Assembly (NCBI GenBank): GCA_005503065.1
Contig: SCOE01000023.1
Coordinates: 30,479 to 94,478, forward strand
DNA length: 64,000 bases
Reading direction: 5' to 3'
Source of the DNA: Comamonadaceae bacterium ALPHA2B
Lineage (GTDB): Bacteria; Pseudomonadota; Gammaproteobacteria; Burkholderiales; Burkholderiaceae_C
Below, piece after piece: positions 55,879-64,000 of the stretch. The translations under genes and the position numbers were made by a program. The notes below the pieces were generated by a model. That model saw only the letters and a program-made list of their open reading frames with translations. It was not told the origin of the DNA and did no database searches. Position 1 is the first letter of the stretch. Every line of letters starts with the position of its first letter.

Positions 55879-56718
55879 ATGCAACTCGAGAACCTCACCC
55901 CCTTCCTCGGAACGGAAGTCAAGGGCATCGACCTGCGCGAACCGGTGAGCGACACCGAATTCGCGGTGCTGCGCGAGACGCTCAACCAGCGCTCGCTGCT
56001 GCTGTTTCGCGGTCAGCGGATCAATGAAGCGCAGCATGTGGCCTTCTCGCGCCGCTTCGGGCCGCTGCTGGGCCATGTGCTCACGCAGTTCCTGAAGAAG
56101 GAGCATCCCGAGGTCTACGTGCTGTCGAACGTGTCGGAGAACGGCAAGCCCATCGGCAACCACAAGGAAGGGTGGAACTGGCATTCCGACCTCTCGTACA
56201 AGGCCGAGCCCTCGATGGGTGCGCTGCTGTATGCGCTCGAGGTGCCCCCGGTGGAAGGCGACACCTTCTTCGCCTCGATGCACGCCGCCTACGACGCGCT
56301 CGACGACGGCATGAAGGCGCGCATCCGCCACCTCACCGCCACCCACAGCTACGCCAACTACTACGGCAAGGCCTTCGCCGACCGCAACCCGCTCACGCCC
56401 GAGCAGCTGGCCGCCACGCCCGACGTGGTGCACCCCCTGGTGCGCACGCATCCCGAAACCGGCCGGCTCTCGCTCTACGTGGGCGAGGACGTGGTCAAGC
56501 AGATCGACGGCCTGCCCGCCGAGGAGAGTGCGGCCCTGTTGGCCGAGCTGAATGCGCACGCCATTTCGCCGGAGTTCAGCTACCGCCACAAGTGGCAGGC
56601 GGGCGATCTGCTGGTGTGGGACAACCGCTGCACCATGCACTGCGCCACGCCCTACGACGACAACGTGTACCGCCGCGTCATGCACCGCACCACCGTGGCC
56701 GGAGACCGCCCGTTCTGA
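55879..56718 (+). CDS. TauD/TfdA-family Fe(II)/2-oxoglutarate dioxygenase
   Basis: A 279-aa dioxygenase with the facial triad His102, Asp104 (NWHSDLSY) and His254 (TMHCATPY) and the 2-oxoglutarate Arg at 265. The N-terminus (LTPFLGTEVKGIDLREPVSD) is typical. Members cleave or hydroxylate taurine, 2,4-D or similar acids using O2 and 2-oxoglutarate. With the SsuB/TauB-type transporter upstream, an organosulfonate or amine-containing acid is possible, but the rest of the cluster argues for a nitrogen compound. Confidence 0.94.
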   Translation: MQLENLTPFLGTEVKGIDLREPVSDTEFAVLRETLNQRSLLLFRGQRINEAQHVAFSRRFGPLLGHVLTQFLKKEHPEVYVLSNVSENGKPIGNHKEGWNWHSDLSYKAEPSMGALLYALEVPPVEGDTFFASMHAAYDALDDGMKARIRHLTATHSYANYYGKAFADRNPLTPEQLAATPDVVHPLVRTHPETGRLSLYVGEDVVKQIDGLPAEESAALLAELNAHAISPEFSYRHKWQAGDLLVWDNRCTMHCATPYDDNVYRRVMHRTTVAGDRPF

Positions 56719-56793
56719 CCCCTCGAACCCGCGCCGGAGGCACGCCGTACCGCGCAACTGCGTCAAAGACAAGCACAACAAGGAAGGCAAGAG

Positions 56794-57531
56794 ATGGAAC
56801 CCCATGAACCCGAGATGACTGCGGACGATTCGGCGCCGCGCGCACGCGAGCGCCAGCGCGGCAAGGGCGCGACGCTGTCCGACGAGTTGAAGGACACGCT
56901 GGAGGACCTGATCGTCAGCGGCGTCATGAAGCCCGGTGCCCGGCTCGACGAGGCCGAGCTGGCGGAGCGCTTCAAGGTGTCGCGCACCCCGGTGCGCGAA
57001 GCGCTCAAGGCGCTGGCCGCCACCGGCCTCGTCGACCTGCGCAGCCGCCAGGGCGGCGTGTGCGTGGCGCGCATCTCGCTGCCGATGCTCATCGAGATGT
57101 TCCAGATGATGGCGGTGATGGAAGGCCTGTGCGCCAAATTCGCCGCGCGCCGCGCCAGCGAGGCGCAGAAGCAGCGCATGGGCCAACTGCACGACGAGCT
57201 GACGAGCATCCTCGCCTCGGGCGACCACTCGCGCTTCTACGACGTGAACCAGGACTTCCACGATGCGCTCTACGAAGCCTCCAACACGCAATACCTCGCC
57301 GAGCAGACGCGCGCGCTGCGCAAGCGCGTGCGCGTGTACCGCCGCTACGTGACCTTCCAGCCCGGGCGCATGAGCGCGACCATCGGCGAGCACGGCGCCA
57401 TCCTCGACGCCATCCGCCGCAACGACCCGGCGGCAGCGTTCAACGCCGCCATCGACCACGTGAGCCTGCTGGAGGACGACATCGTCGACCTCATCGCCGC
57501 GCTGTCCGAGCAGGACGCGGGCATCGCCTGA
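56794..57531 (+). CDS. GntR-family (FadR/FCD) regulator
   Basis: A 245-aa regulator with a winged helix-turn-helix at about residues 33-95 (LEDLIVSGVMKPGARLDEAE, RFKVSRTPVREALKALA) and a C-terminal FCD domain with metal-ligand-like His and Asp residues (DVNQDFHDALYEAS, AAIDHVSLLEDD). It lies inside the catabolic cluster and is likely its local repressor. The gap before it (75 bp) and after it (67 bp) are the widest in the cluster, so extra promoters may lie there. Confidence 0.94.
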   Translation: MEPHEPEMTADDSAPRARERQRGKGATLSDELKDTLEDLIVSGVMKPGARLDEAELAERFKVSRTPVREALKALAATGLVDLRSRQGGVCVARISLPMLIEMFQMMAVMEGLCAKFAARRASEAQKQRMGQLHDELTSILASGDHSRFYDVNQDFHDALYEASNTQYLAEQTRALRKRVRVYRRYVTFQPGRMSATIGEHGAILDAIRRNDPAAAFNAAIDHVSLLEDDIVDLIAALSEQDAGIA

Positions 57532-57598
57532 GCCCTTCTTCTTCCATCCCCTTTCCGATCGCACTTCCGATCGCATTCCCGCACCCCAGGACAACCCC

Positions 57599-58432
57599 AT
57601 GAAACTCGAACTCGAAGGCAAGACCGTGCTCATCACCGGTGCCTCCAAGGGCATCGGCCTCGCGGCCGCCCATTCGTTCGCGGCCGAAGGCTGCCACCTG
57701 CAACTGGCCGCGCGCGACGGCGTCGCGCTGGCCGCCGCCAAGGCAGACATCGAGAAGCTCCACCCGGTCAAGGTCAACGTCCACCCGATGGACCTGGCCG
57801 CGCCCGGCGCCATGGCGCAGCTGGCCGAGGCGGCCGGCCATGTCGACATCCTCGTGAACAACGCGGGCGACATTCCCGCGGGTCCCATCGAGTCGCTGGA
57901 CTTCGCCGTGGTGCGCCGGGGCTTCCAGCTCAAGGTGCTGGGCTACATGGAGCTCAGCCAGATCTACTACGCGCGCATGAAGGCCGCGGGCGGCGGCGTG
58001 ATCGTGAACGACATCGGCAACTCCGGCGAGAACTGGGACGCCAACTACATCGCCGGCTCCACCGGCAACGCGGCCGTGATGGCCTTCACGCGGGCCCTGG
58101 GCGGCGTGAGCCTGGACGACGGCATCCGCGTGGTCGGCGTGAACCCCGGGCCGGTGGCCACCGACCGCATGGTCAAGCTCATGAAGCGCCGCGCCCTCGA
58201 CACGCACGGCGACGAAGGCCGCTGGGAAGAGCTGTTCGACAACTACCCCGGCGGCCGCCCGGCCACCCCGGAAGAAGTGGCGGAGCTCATGGTGTTCCTG
58301 GCCTCGCCGCGCGCGGGCTACATCACCGGCACGGTCGTGACCATCGACGGCGGCATCGCCGCGCGCGGCTCGATCATCAAGACGAGCAAGAAGGCGCTGG
58401 CGGCGGAGCAGGCGCGGAAGGTGGCGGCGTGA
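57599..58432 (+). CDS. Short-chain dehydrogenase/reductase with atypical active site
   Basis: A 277-aa SDR with the cofactor motif TGASKGIGLAAA (TGxxxGxG) and NNAG in ILVNNAGDI. The usual catalytic YxxxK is missing: the aligned part reads NYIAGSTGNAAVMAFTRALG, with Asn where Lys is expected and Gly where Tyr is expected. The Tyr three residues earlier might substitute. The C-terminus TGTVVTIDGGIAARGS is normal. It may have a changed mechanism or a binding role. The start overlaps nothing upstream; the stop overlaps the aminotransferase start by GTGA. Confidence 0.88.
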   Translation: MKLELEGKTVLITGASKGIGLAAAHSFAAEGCHLQLAARDGVALAAAKADIEKLHPVKVNVHPMDLAAPGAMAQLAEAAGHVDILVNNAGDIPAGPIESLDFAVVRRGFQLKVLGYMELSQIYYARMKAAGGGVIVNDIGNSGENWDANYIAGSTGNAAVMAFTRALGGVSLDDGIRVVGVNPGPVATDRMVKLMKRRALDTHGDEGRWEELFDNYPGGRPATPEEVAELMVFLASPRAGYITGTVVTIDGGIAARGSIIKTSKKALAAEQARKVAA

Positions 58433-59613
58433 GCGCCGTGCTGAAGGCCGCGCCGGTGGCCTCGTCGACATCGTCGGTCACGGCCGATGCCGAGACCCGC
58501 AACCAGTACTTCGACCGGCTGTTCACCAACCCCGCGCTGATGTGGCTGGGCCAGAACACCAACCACTTCCCGCTGCACCCCGCCGTGAAGAAGGCGCTGC
58601 ACGACGCCATCGACGACGAGAGCTTCCACGCCTACGCGCCGCCGCTCGGCATGGAGGCGCTGCGCGCAGCCATCGTGGCCGACCTCGGCGTGTCCGGCCA
58701 GTCGGCCGTCGTCACCGATGGCGCGGTCGCGGCGCTGGCGCTGGCCTGCCGCGCCTTCTGCGTGGCCGGCAAGGGCTTCGTCACCACCGACCCCGGCTGG
58801 AAATGGCCGCTGGGCTTCGCCGCCAAGGCGGGCTCGACCATCACCGAGATCCCGATCTATGGCCCCGAGTACGGCTTCAAGCTCTCGGCCGAGGCGCTCG
58901 CCGCATCGACCGATGCGGACACCGCGGTCATCTACCTGGTCGATCCGAACAACCCGCTGGGTACCACCTACGCCGAGGACGAGATCCGCGCCTTCGCGGA
59001 GCGAGCGCGCGAGATCGGCGCGATCCTCATCCACGACTGCACCTACCGCGACTTCGCCGACAGCCACACGCTGGCCGCGCGCTTCTACCCGGAAGGCACG
59101 GTGACCATCGTGAGCTTCTCGAAGTGGCTGGGGCTGGCCGGCCTGCGCCTGGGCGCGCTCGTCGCCGCGCCCGAGCTGCTGGCGCGCATCCTGCCGCATT
59201 CGCAGGCCCCGCTGGGTGCCAGCGTGCTGGCGCAGCGCGCAGCCATCGCCGGCCTCGCGGTGAAGGACGAATGGATGGCCGAGGTGATCGCCAGGCAGCG
59301 CGAGAACCAGCAGATGATCGTCGACGCCTTCGCCCGGCTGCCGGGCTTCGAGGTGCCGGTGTTCCCGTCGCAGGCCAACTTCATCGTGGTGGAGTGCAGC
59401 AAGGCGGGCGTGACGCCCGAGGCGCTGGTCAGCGCGTTGGGCGAGCATGACATCATGGTGCGCCAGGGCACGTACCACACACCGCGCTTCGGCCACCGCT
59501 TCATCAAGATTTCGACGACCGTGCCGAAAGCCTGGGCGCAGGCGCTGTGCGACGTGCTGCCCCAGGCGGTCGAGCGCGCACGCAGCCTGCCGGCGACGGC
59601 GGCGCTGTTCTGA
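58429..59613 (+). CDS. Class I/II PLP aminotransferase
   Basis: A 394-aa PLP-dependent enzyme. Lys232 (SFSKWLGLAGLRLGALV) is the Schiff-base Lys, Asn175 (DPNNPLGT), Asp203 (HDCTYRDFA) and the Arg at 240 are the other cofactor residues. It is of the HisC/CobD-like subgroup. The start is GTG in a 4-bp overlap with the SDR gene. It could transaminate a keto acid or decarboxylate an amino acid of the cluster's pathway. Confidence 0.93.
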   Translation: MSAVLKAAPVASSTSSVTADAETRNQYFDRLFTNPALMWLGQNTNHFPLHPAVKKALHDAIDDESFHAYAPPLGMEALRAAIVADLGVSGQSAVVTDGAVAALALACRAFCVAGKGFVTTDPGWKWPLGFAAKAGSTITEIPIYGPEYGFKLSAEALAASTDADTAVIYLVDPNNPLGTTYAEDEIRAFAERAREIGAILIHDCTYRDFADSHTLAARFYPEGTVTIVSFSKWLGLAGLRLGALVAAPELLARILPHSQAPLGASVLAQRAAIAGLAVKDEWMAEVIARQRENQQMIVDAFARLPGFEVPVFPSQANFIVVECSKAGVTPEALVSALGEHDIMVRQGTYHTPRFGHRFIKISTTVPKAWAQALCDVLPQAVERARSLPATAALF

Positions 59614-59626
59614 GGGGATGCCGACG

Positions 59627-60508
59627 ATGAGCTTCGCCACCACTCCCGACGGCACCCGCCTCTATTACGAAACTGCCGGCAGCGGCACGCCGATCGTGTT
59701 CGTGCACGAGTTCGGCGGCGACCACCGCAGCTGGGAGCCGCAGATGCGCTACTTCGCGCGGCGTCACCAGTGCGTGACCTTCGGCGCGCGCGGCTATCCG
59801 CCCTCCGACGTGCCGGCCGACGTGGAGCGCTATTCGCAGGCCATCGCGGCCGACGACATCGTGGCCGTGATGGACGCGCTGGGGCTGCAGCGCGCCCACA
59901 TCGTCGGCCTGTCGATGGGTGGCTTCGCCACGCTGCACTTCGGCCTTCGCCACGCGCAGCGGGCTGCTTCGCTGGTGATCGCCGGCGCCGGTTACGGTGC
60001 CGAGAAGGAGCACGAGGAATACTTCCGCGGCGTCTCGCTCGAGGTGGCCCGGCAGTTCGAGGTGCAGGGCTCCGAGAAATTCGCCCGCACCTATTCGCTG
60101 GGCGCGAGCCGCGTGCAGTTCCAGAACAAGGACCCGCGCGGCTGGCAGGAGTTCGCGACCTGGCTCGGCCAGCACGACGCCGTGGGCGCGGCCAACACCA
60201 TGCGCGGCGTGCAGGCGCGGCGCCCGTCGATCTACGACCTGGAAGGCGAGCTGCGCGCGATGGCCGTGCCCTCGCTGGTGGTGGTCGGCGACGAGGACGA
60301 CCACTGCCTGCAGCCCGGCATCTTCCTGAAGAAGACGCTGCCGGCCTGCGGCCTGGCGGTGATGCCGAAGACCGGCCACACGCTCAACCTGGAGGAACCC
60401 GCGGCATTCAACGCCCTGCTGGCGGAGTTCTTCGCCCAGGTCGAGGCCGGCCAGTGGAAGGCGCGCGATCCGCGCGCGCTGCCCAGCCAGATCATGAAGA
60501 CGGACTGA
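59627..60508 (+). CDS. Alpha/beta hydrolase
   Basis: A 293-aa alpha/beta hydrolase with the nucleophile elbow GLSMGGFATLH (Ser near 98), Asp in VVGDEDDHCLQP and the catalytic His in TGHTLNLEEP. The oxyanion region is VFVHEFGGDHRSW. The start at 59627 (MSFATTPDG) has GAGGGG at suitable spacing; an ATG at 59618 is an alternative. It is followed by the M20 gene in a TGATG overlap. Confidence 0.93.
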   Translation: MSFATTPDGTRLYYETAGSGTPIVFVHEFGGDHRSWEPQMRYFARRHQCVTFGARGYPPSDVPADVERYSQAIAADDIVAVMDALGLQRAHIVGLSMGGFATLHFGLRHAQRAASLVIAGAGYGAEKEHEEYFRGVSLEVARQFEVQGSEKFARTYSLGASRVQFQNKDPRGWQEFATWLGQHDAVGAANTMRGVQARRPSIYDLEGELRAMAVPSLVVVGDEDDHCLQPGIFLKKTLPACGLAVMPKTGHTLNLEEPAAFNALLAEFFAQVEAGQWKARDPRALPSQIMKTD

Positions 60509-61788
60509 TGACCGCCGCCGCAGCCTCGCCGGTGCAGGACGCCTGGCGCATCGACGCCGACCGGCTCTGGCGCCGGCTCATGGCGCTCGCCCGCATCGGC
60601 GCCACGCCCGGCGGCGGCGTGGACCGGCAGGCGTTGAGCGCCGAGGAGGTCGCGTCCTGGCGCACGATGATCGAGTGGGCGCTGTCGGCCGGGCTGGAGC
60701 CGTCGACCGACGCGGTCGGCAACCTTTTCATCGCGCTGCCAGGAACCGACCGCGATGCACCGCCCGTGCTCGCGGGCAGCCACCTCGACAGCCAGCCCGG
60801 CGGCGGGCGCTTCGACGGCGTGTACGGCGTGGTCGCGGCCCTGGAGGTGCTGACCACGCTGGCCGAACGTGGCGTGCGTCCGCCGGCGGACGTCCTCTGC
60901 GTGGCGTGGATGAACGAGGAGGGCTCGCGCTTCGCCCCCGGCATGATGGGCTCCGAAGCCTTCGCCGGCGTGCGCGACCTGGCCTCGATCCGCGCCACGC
61001 GCGACGCCGACGGCGTGTCGGTCGCCGAGGCGCTCGATGCGCTGCATGCCGCGTTCCCCACCCTGCGCCGCAGGCCGCTCGGCTTCCCGGTGGCGGCCTA
61101 CCTCGAGGCACACATCGAACAGGGGCCGGTGCTGGAGGCTCGGCAACGCACCATCGGCGTCGTCACCGGCATCCAGGGCAAGAAGACCTTCGACATCGTG
61201 ATCGAGGGCGAACGTGGCCATGCCGGCACCCTCGCGATGGCCGACCGGCGGGACGCGCTGGAAGCCTTCACCCGCATCGCCGCGGCGCTCTATGAGCGGA
61301 TCGGCCGCCACGACGAGGCCGTGAAGTTCACCATCGGCCGCCTGCAGGTCGAGCCGAACGCGCCCTCGGTGGTGCCCGAGCGCGTCACGCTGCGCATCGA
61401 CCTGCGGCATCCCGACAACGCGGTGCTGGGCCAGTTGGGGCAGCGGCTCGCCGATCTGTGCGAATCCCTTGCCGCGCCATGCAGCGCGCGGGTGACGCCG
61501 CTGGTCGACGCGCCTTCCAACGGCTTCGACCCTGCGCTGCAGCAGGCGATCGCACGGGCCGCGGCGCGCATCGGCGTTCCGCACATGCCCATCCTCTCGG
61601 CGGCGGGCCATGACGCGCGCCACATGGCGCCGCTGTGCCCCAGCGCGATGATCTTCATTCCCTGCCGCGACGGCGTGAGCCACGCGGAACACGAGTGGGC
61701 CGAGCCGGCGCATGTGGCGGCCGGCGCGGATGTGCTGCTGGACGTCCTGCTTCCCTGGGTGGGCGCCGGCAAGGATGGGACGCCATGA
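60508..61788 (+). CDS. M20-family amidohydrolase (N-carbamoyl amino acid/ureido hydrolase type)
   Basis: A 426-aa zinc-dependent hydrolase of the hydantoinase/carbamoylase (AllC/beta-ureidopropionase) group. Metal ligands are visible in GSHLDSQPGGGRFDG, WMNEEGSRF and EAHIEQGP, with a catalytic-type dimer segment GHDARHM and SHAEHEWAE near the end. Members release ammonia and CO2 from ureido compounds. It begins in the stop of the hydrolase gene and ends in an ATGA overlap with the bicupin gene. Confidence 0.94.
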   Translation: MTAAAASPVQDAWRIDADRLWRRLMALARIGATPGGGVDRQALSAEEVASWRTMIEWALSAGLEPSTDAVGNLFIALPGTDRDAPPVLAGSHLDSQPGGGRFDGVYGVVAALEVLTTLAERGVRPPADVLCVAWMNEEGSRFAPGMMGSEAFAGVRDLASIRATRDADGVSVAEALDALHAAFPTLRRRPLGFPVAAYLEAHIEQGPVLEARQRTIGVVTGIQGKKTFDIVIEGERGHAGTLAMADRRDALEAFTRIAAALYERIGRHDEAVKFTIGRLQVEPNAPSVVPERVTLRIDLRHPDNAVLGQLGQRLADLCESLAAPCSARVTPLVDAPSNGFDPALQQAIARAAARIGVPHMPILSAAGHDARHMAPLCPSAMIFIPCRDGVSHAEHEWAEPAHVAAGADVLLDVLLPWVGAGKDGTP

Positions 61789-62717
61789 ACCCCGCCGCCG
61801 TCGTCGACATGGCCGACCTGCCGATGCAGCACCCGAGCGCACCGGCCGGCGCGGCGCAGGCCCGGGCGCGCTTCTTCAACTCCGGCAACGCCTTCAACGT
61901 GAAGCTGCCGGAGGTGCCTGCGCGGCTTTTCGGGCCGCCGCCCGAGGGGCGCTCCGGTGTGTTCGACTGCGACCAGTCGGGCGCGCTCGGTTGCGGCTTT
62001 GCGGCCACCACGCCGCTCATGCTGGCGCGCTACGTGCGGATCGCCCCGCGCGACGCGCTGCCGCCCCTGGACGTGCCTGCCACCGGCTCGGTCTGGTATG
62101 TGATTTCCGGCGCCGGGCGCGTCGCGGGTCCGGCGGTCGACCTGGCCTTCGCCGCGGGTGACGTGTTCCTGCTGCCGGGCGCATCGGGCTACAGGATCGA
62201 CGCCGGTGACGATGGCGCCCTGCTCTGGAGCGTCGACAACGCGCCGCAGCTGGCCTTCGAGCGCGCCCAGCCGGCGCCTGTGGCCGATGCGGTCATCGAC
62301 GCGGTGCACTACCCCGCCGCGGAGATCGAGCGCCAGCTCGCGCTGATCCTCTCCATCGGCACCAGCGACGAGACCTCGGGCCGGGCGCTGATCTTCTCTT
62401 CGGATCGGCAGGCCGCTGCGCGCAACCTCACGCCCACCCTGACGCTGAGCTTCAACACGCTCGAGCCGCACACGCACCAGCGAACGCATCGCCACAACTC
62501 GGCCGCCATCACGCTGGTGGTGAGGGGTGAGGACTGCCATTCGATGGTCGGCGGCGAGCGCTGCCCGTGGGCGCCCTGGGCCACGCTGGTGACGCCGCCA
62601 GGCGCGCCGCATTCGCATCACAACCGGGGAGCGCGGGGCGCGCGCTTCCTGATCGTGCAGGACGGCGGGCTGCACTACCACGCGCGGACGATGGGCTTCG
62701 AGTTCCTGGAAAGCTGA
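61785..62717 (+). CDS. Two-domain cupin protein
   Basis: A 310-aa bicupin. The first cupin (about 85-160) has GSVWYVISGAGRVAG and FAAGDVFLLPG; the second (about 220-300) has the metal-type His set LEPHTHQRTHRHNSAAITLV and TPPGAPHSHHNRG. It resembles gentisate dioxygenase-like or ureidoglycolate-lyase-like bicupins, but the exact role is unknown. It is the last gene of the cluster. Confidence 0.87.
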   Translation: MNPAAVVDMADLPMQHPSAPAGAAQARARFFNSGNAFNVKLPEVPARLFGPPPEGRSGVFDCDQSGALGCGFAATTPLMLARYVRIAPRDALPPLDVPATGSVWYVISGAGRVAGPAVDLAFAAGDVFLLPGASGYRIDAGDDGALLWSVDNAPQLAFERAQPAPVADAVIDAVHYPAAEIERQLALILSIGTSDETSGRALIFSSDRQAAARNLTPTLTLSFNTLEPHTHQRTHRHNSAAITLVVRGEDCHSMVGGERCPWAPWATLVTPPGAPHSHHNRGARGARFLIVQDGGLHYHARTMGFEFLES

Positions 62718-62824
62718 ACCTGGAGGCACCGGGGCCGCCGGGGAGAGGGTCGCTGCCTGGCTGGCCCGATGCTTGCTGGGCGCACAATCACGGTCCCCAC
62801 CGCATCCGCGACAGCCGCCCAAGA

Positions 62825-63694
62825 ATGAGCTCCAACGACACGCACGACCTCCACGACAAACGCCTCGCCGACGCCTGGGCCACGCTCCAGGCGCATGCCG
62901 ACCAGGGGCTGCCGCTCGACCACGATCCCTCCCGCCTGGCCTTCGCGGACCCCGAGTTCCTGCTGCGCCGCGAGACCCGCGGCCTGCGCATGCAGCTCGA
63001 GCTGATGAAGCCCGACCTGGAGATGCGGGCCCACGGCATCGAGAACACCATCGTGGTCTTCGGCAGCGCGCGCTTTCGCAGCGAGGAGGAAATGGGCGCC
63101 CTCATCGCCCAGTCCGATGCCGCCGGCGACGCCAAGGCCGCCGCCCGCTGGCGCCGGCTCGCGCGCGGCAGCCACTACTACGAGCAGGCGCGCGCCTTCG
63201 GCAAGCTGGTGGCGCACTACAGCAACGACAAGGACCCGGCCGACCAGCTCTTCGTGTGCACCGGCGGCGGCCCGGGCATCATGCAGGCCGCCAACCGCGG
63301 CGCCTACGAGGGCGGCGGCCTGTCGGTCGGCCTGGCCATCGCACTGCCGATGGAAGAGGCGGCCAACCCCTACGTCACGCCGGCGCTGTCGTTCAAGTTC
63401 CACTACTTCGCCATCCGCAAGATGCACTTCATGATGCGGGCGAAAGCGCTGGTGGCCTTCCCGGGCGGCTTCGGCACGCTGGACGAACTGTTCGAGGTCG
63501 TCACGCTCGTGCAGACGCGCAAGTCCAAGCAGGTGCCGATCGTGCTGTTCGGCTCCGAGTACTGGAAGCGGCTGATCGACTTCGACTTCCTGGTCGAGGA
63601 AGGCGTGATCTCGCCCGAGGACATCGACCTGTTCGAGTACGTCGACACGCCCGAGGACGCCTGGGCGGCGATCAAGCGCTTCTACAAGCTCTGA
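62825..63694 (+). CDS. LOG-family (TIGR00730-like) protein
   Basis: A 289-aa Rossmann-fold protein of the long LOG type. The family motifs are CTGGGPGIMQAANRGAYEGG near 140-160 and PGGFGTLDELFE near 215. LOG proteins cleave ribose 5-phosphate from cytokinin or purine nucleotide monophosphates; the bacterial longer form probably acts on nucleotide 5'-monophosphates. It starts 107 bp after the cupin gene and is not clearly part of the cluster. Confidence 0.92.
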   Translation: MSSNDTHDLHDKRLADAWATLQAHADQGLPLDHDPSRLAFADPEFLLRRETRGLRMQLELMKPDLEMRAHGIENTIVVFGSARFRSEEEMGALIAQSDAAGDAKAAARWRRLARGSHYYEQARAFGKLVAHYSNDKDPADQLFVCTGGGPGIMQAANRGAYEGGGLSVGLAIALPMEEAANPYVTPALSFKFHYFAIRKMHFMMRAKALVAFPGGFGTLDELFEVVTLVQTRKSKQVPIVLFGSEYWKRLIDFDFLVEEGVISPEDIDLFEYVDTPEDAWAAIKRFYKL

Positions 63695-63705
63695 TCGGGT
63701 TGACA

Positions 63706-63765
63706 GGCCGAATCCGGCCGCAGCGCCCGCGCGGCGGGCGCGGGCAGCTATCTTTTCAATAGCAG
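63706..63765 (+). repeat. Dispersed 60-nt repeat, family 1, copy D
   Basis: It begins GGCCGAATCCGGCCGCAGCG and ends GCAGCTATCTTTTCAATAGC. It lies 12 bp after the LOG gene stop and matches copy C best in its GC-rich half. Confidence 0.85.
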
Positions 63766-63858
63766 GGAACGCCCGCCCAACGTGCGCTTGTCAAGGGCGC
63801 TCGGCAACGGGTCCATCGGACGGCGCAGCATCCGCCCCGTCGTCGGCAGGCCGGTGCG

Positions 63859-64000
63859 ATGCGCCCAGCCCCATGCCCATGCCGGCGCCGGCCATCGCAC
63901 CACCGCCTCCGCCCGCGCCGCCGCATCCGCGACGCGGTGGAGGCCGCGCTGTCCGACGTGATCCTGCTGGGCACCGAGGAGCAGGTGCGCCTGGCCGTGC
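63859..64000 (+). CDS. Partial reading frame at the right edge
   Basis: The plus frame from an ATG at 63859 is open to the edge. From about 63920 it reads RRIRDAVEAALSDVILLGTEEQ, with G or C at nearly every third codon position, as in real genes here. The first 25 residues are Arg/Pro-rich and look non-coding, so the true start may be a GTG near 63936. On the minus strand a Gly-rich frame ending about 63794 (GAMAGAGMGMGLGASHRPAD) is an alternative. Family unknown. Confidence 0.3.
   Translation, partial: MRPAPCPCRRRPSHHRLRPRRRIRDAVEAALSDVILLGTEEQVRLAV

Overview
The window is very GC-rich, densely packed bacterial chromosome, most likely from Comamonadaceae (Burkholderiales, Variovorax-like). 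This is a judgement from gene content and composition, not a database search. Supporting signs are the Bug-type solute-binding protein, the short MvaT/Bph3-type H-NS protein, EarP next to an EF-P with Arg32, LysR-paired oxidoreductases, and a ~60-nt dispersed repeat ending in GCTATC-N5-ATAGC. No phage, insertion sequence, CRISPR array or plasmid function was seen.

Region 1 (1-18.7 kb) is an amide/urea nitrogen module. The amiE operon (aliphatic amidase, NorQ-like AAA ATPase, NorD-like VWA protein) and the urtABCDE-fmdAB operon (urea/short-chain amide ABC transporter, formamidase, FmdB) are both on the minus strand. Between them lie a LysR gene, a Bug protein and an FAD monooxygenase. Divergent from urtA is a 1131-aa protein fusing an NCS1 transporter to a hybrid histidine kinase, overlapped by a LuxR-type response regulator gene. 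A near-identical 16-bp palindrome (TACGT-N6-ACGTA) precedes amiE and urtA, each exactly 23 nt upstream of a -10-like hexamer with no good -35. This suggests one activator-dependent regulon.

Region 2 (18.7-26 kb) is a cyanate/nitrate module: cynS, an NrtD/CynD-type ATPase, a permease and a Tat-type binding protein interrupted by an in-frame TGA, plus a NarL-type kinase/regulator pair and a phospholipase D-like lipoprotein.

Region 3 (26-50 kb) is mainly core genome: a TetR/DUF1348 pair with twin operators, a panE-like reductase, a histidine phosphatase, alaS, a ferritin-like protein, nlpD-pcm-surE, a quinone oxidoreductase, an H-NS protein, tRNA-His, ppiD, tRNA-Val, an HU gene, a tartrate dehydrogenase coupled to a fluoroacetate-dehalogenase-like hydrolase, pgsA, uvrC, earP-efp, an HTH-Imm22 fusion and a crotonase.

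Region 4 (50-63 kb) is a catabolic gene cluster: a divergent amidase, then a plus-strand run of an NMT1/THI5-type ABC transporter, class II aldolase, TauD-like dioxygenase, GntR regulator, atypical SDR, aminotransferase, alpha/beta hydrolase, M20 amidohydrolase and bicupin, nearly all with overlapping start/stop codons. Its substrate is unknown but probably a nitrogenous small molecule. A LOG-family protein and a partial reading frame close the window.
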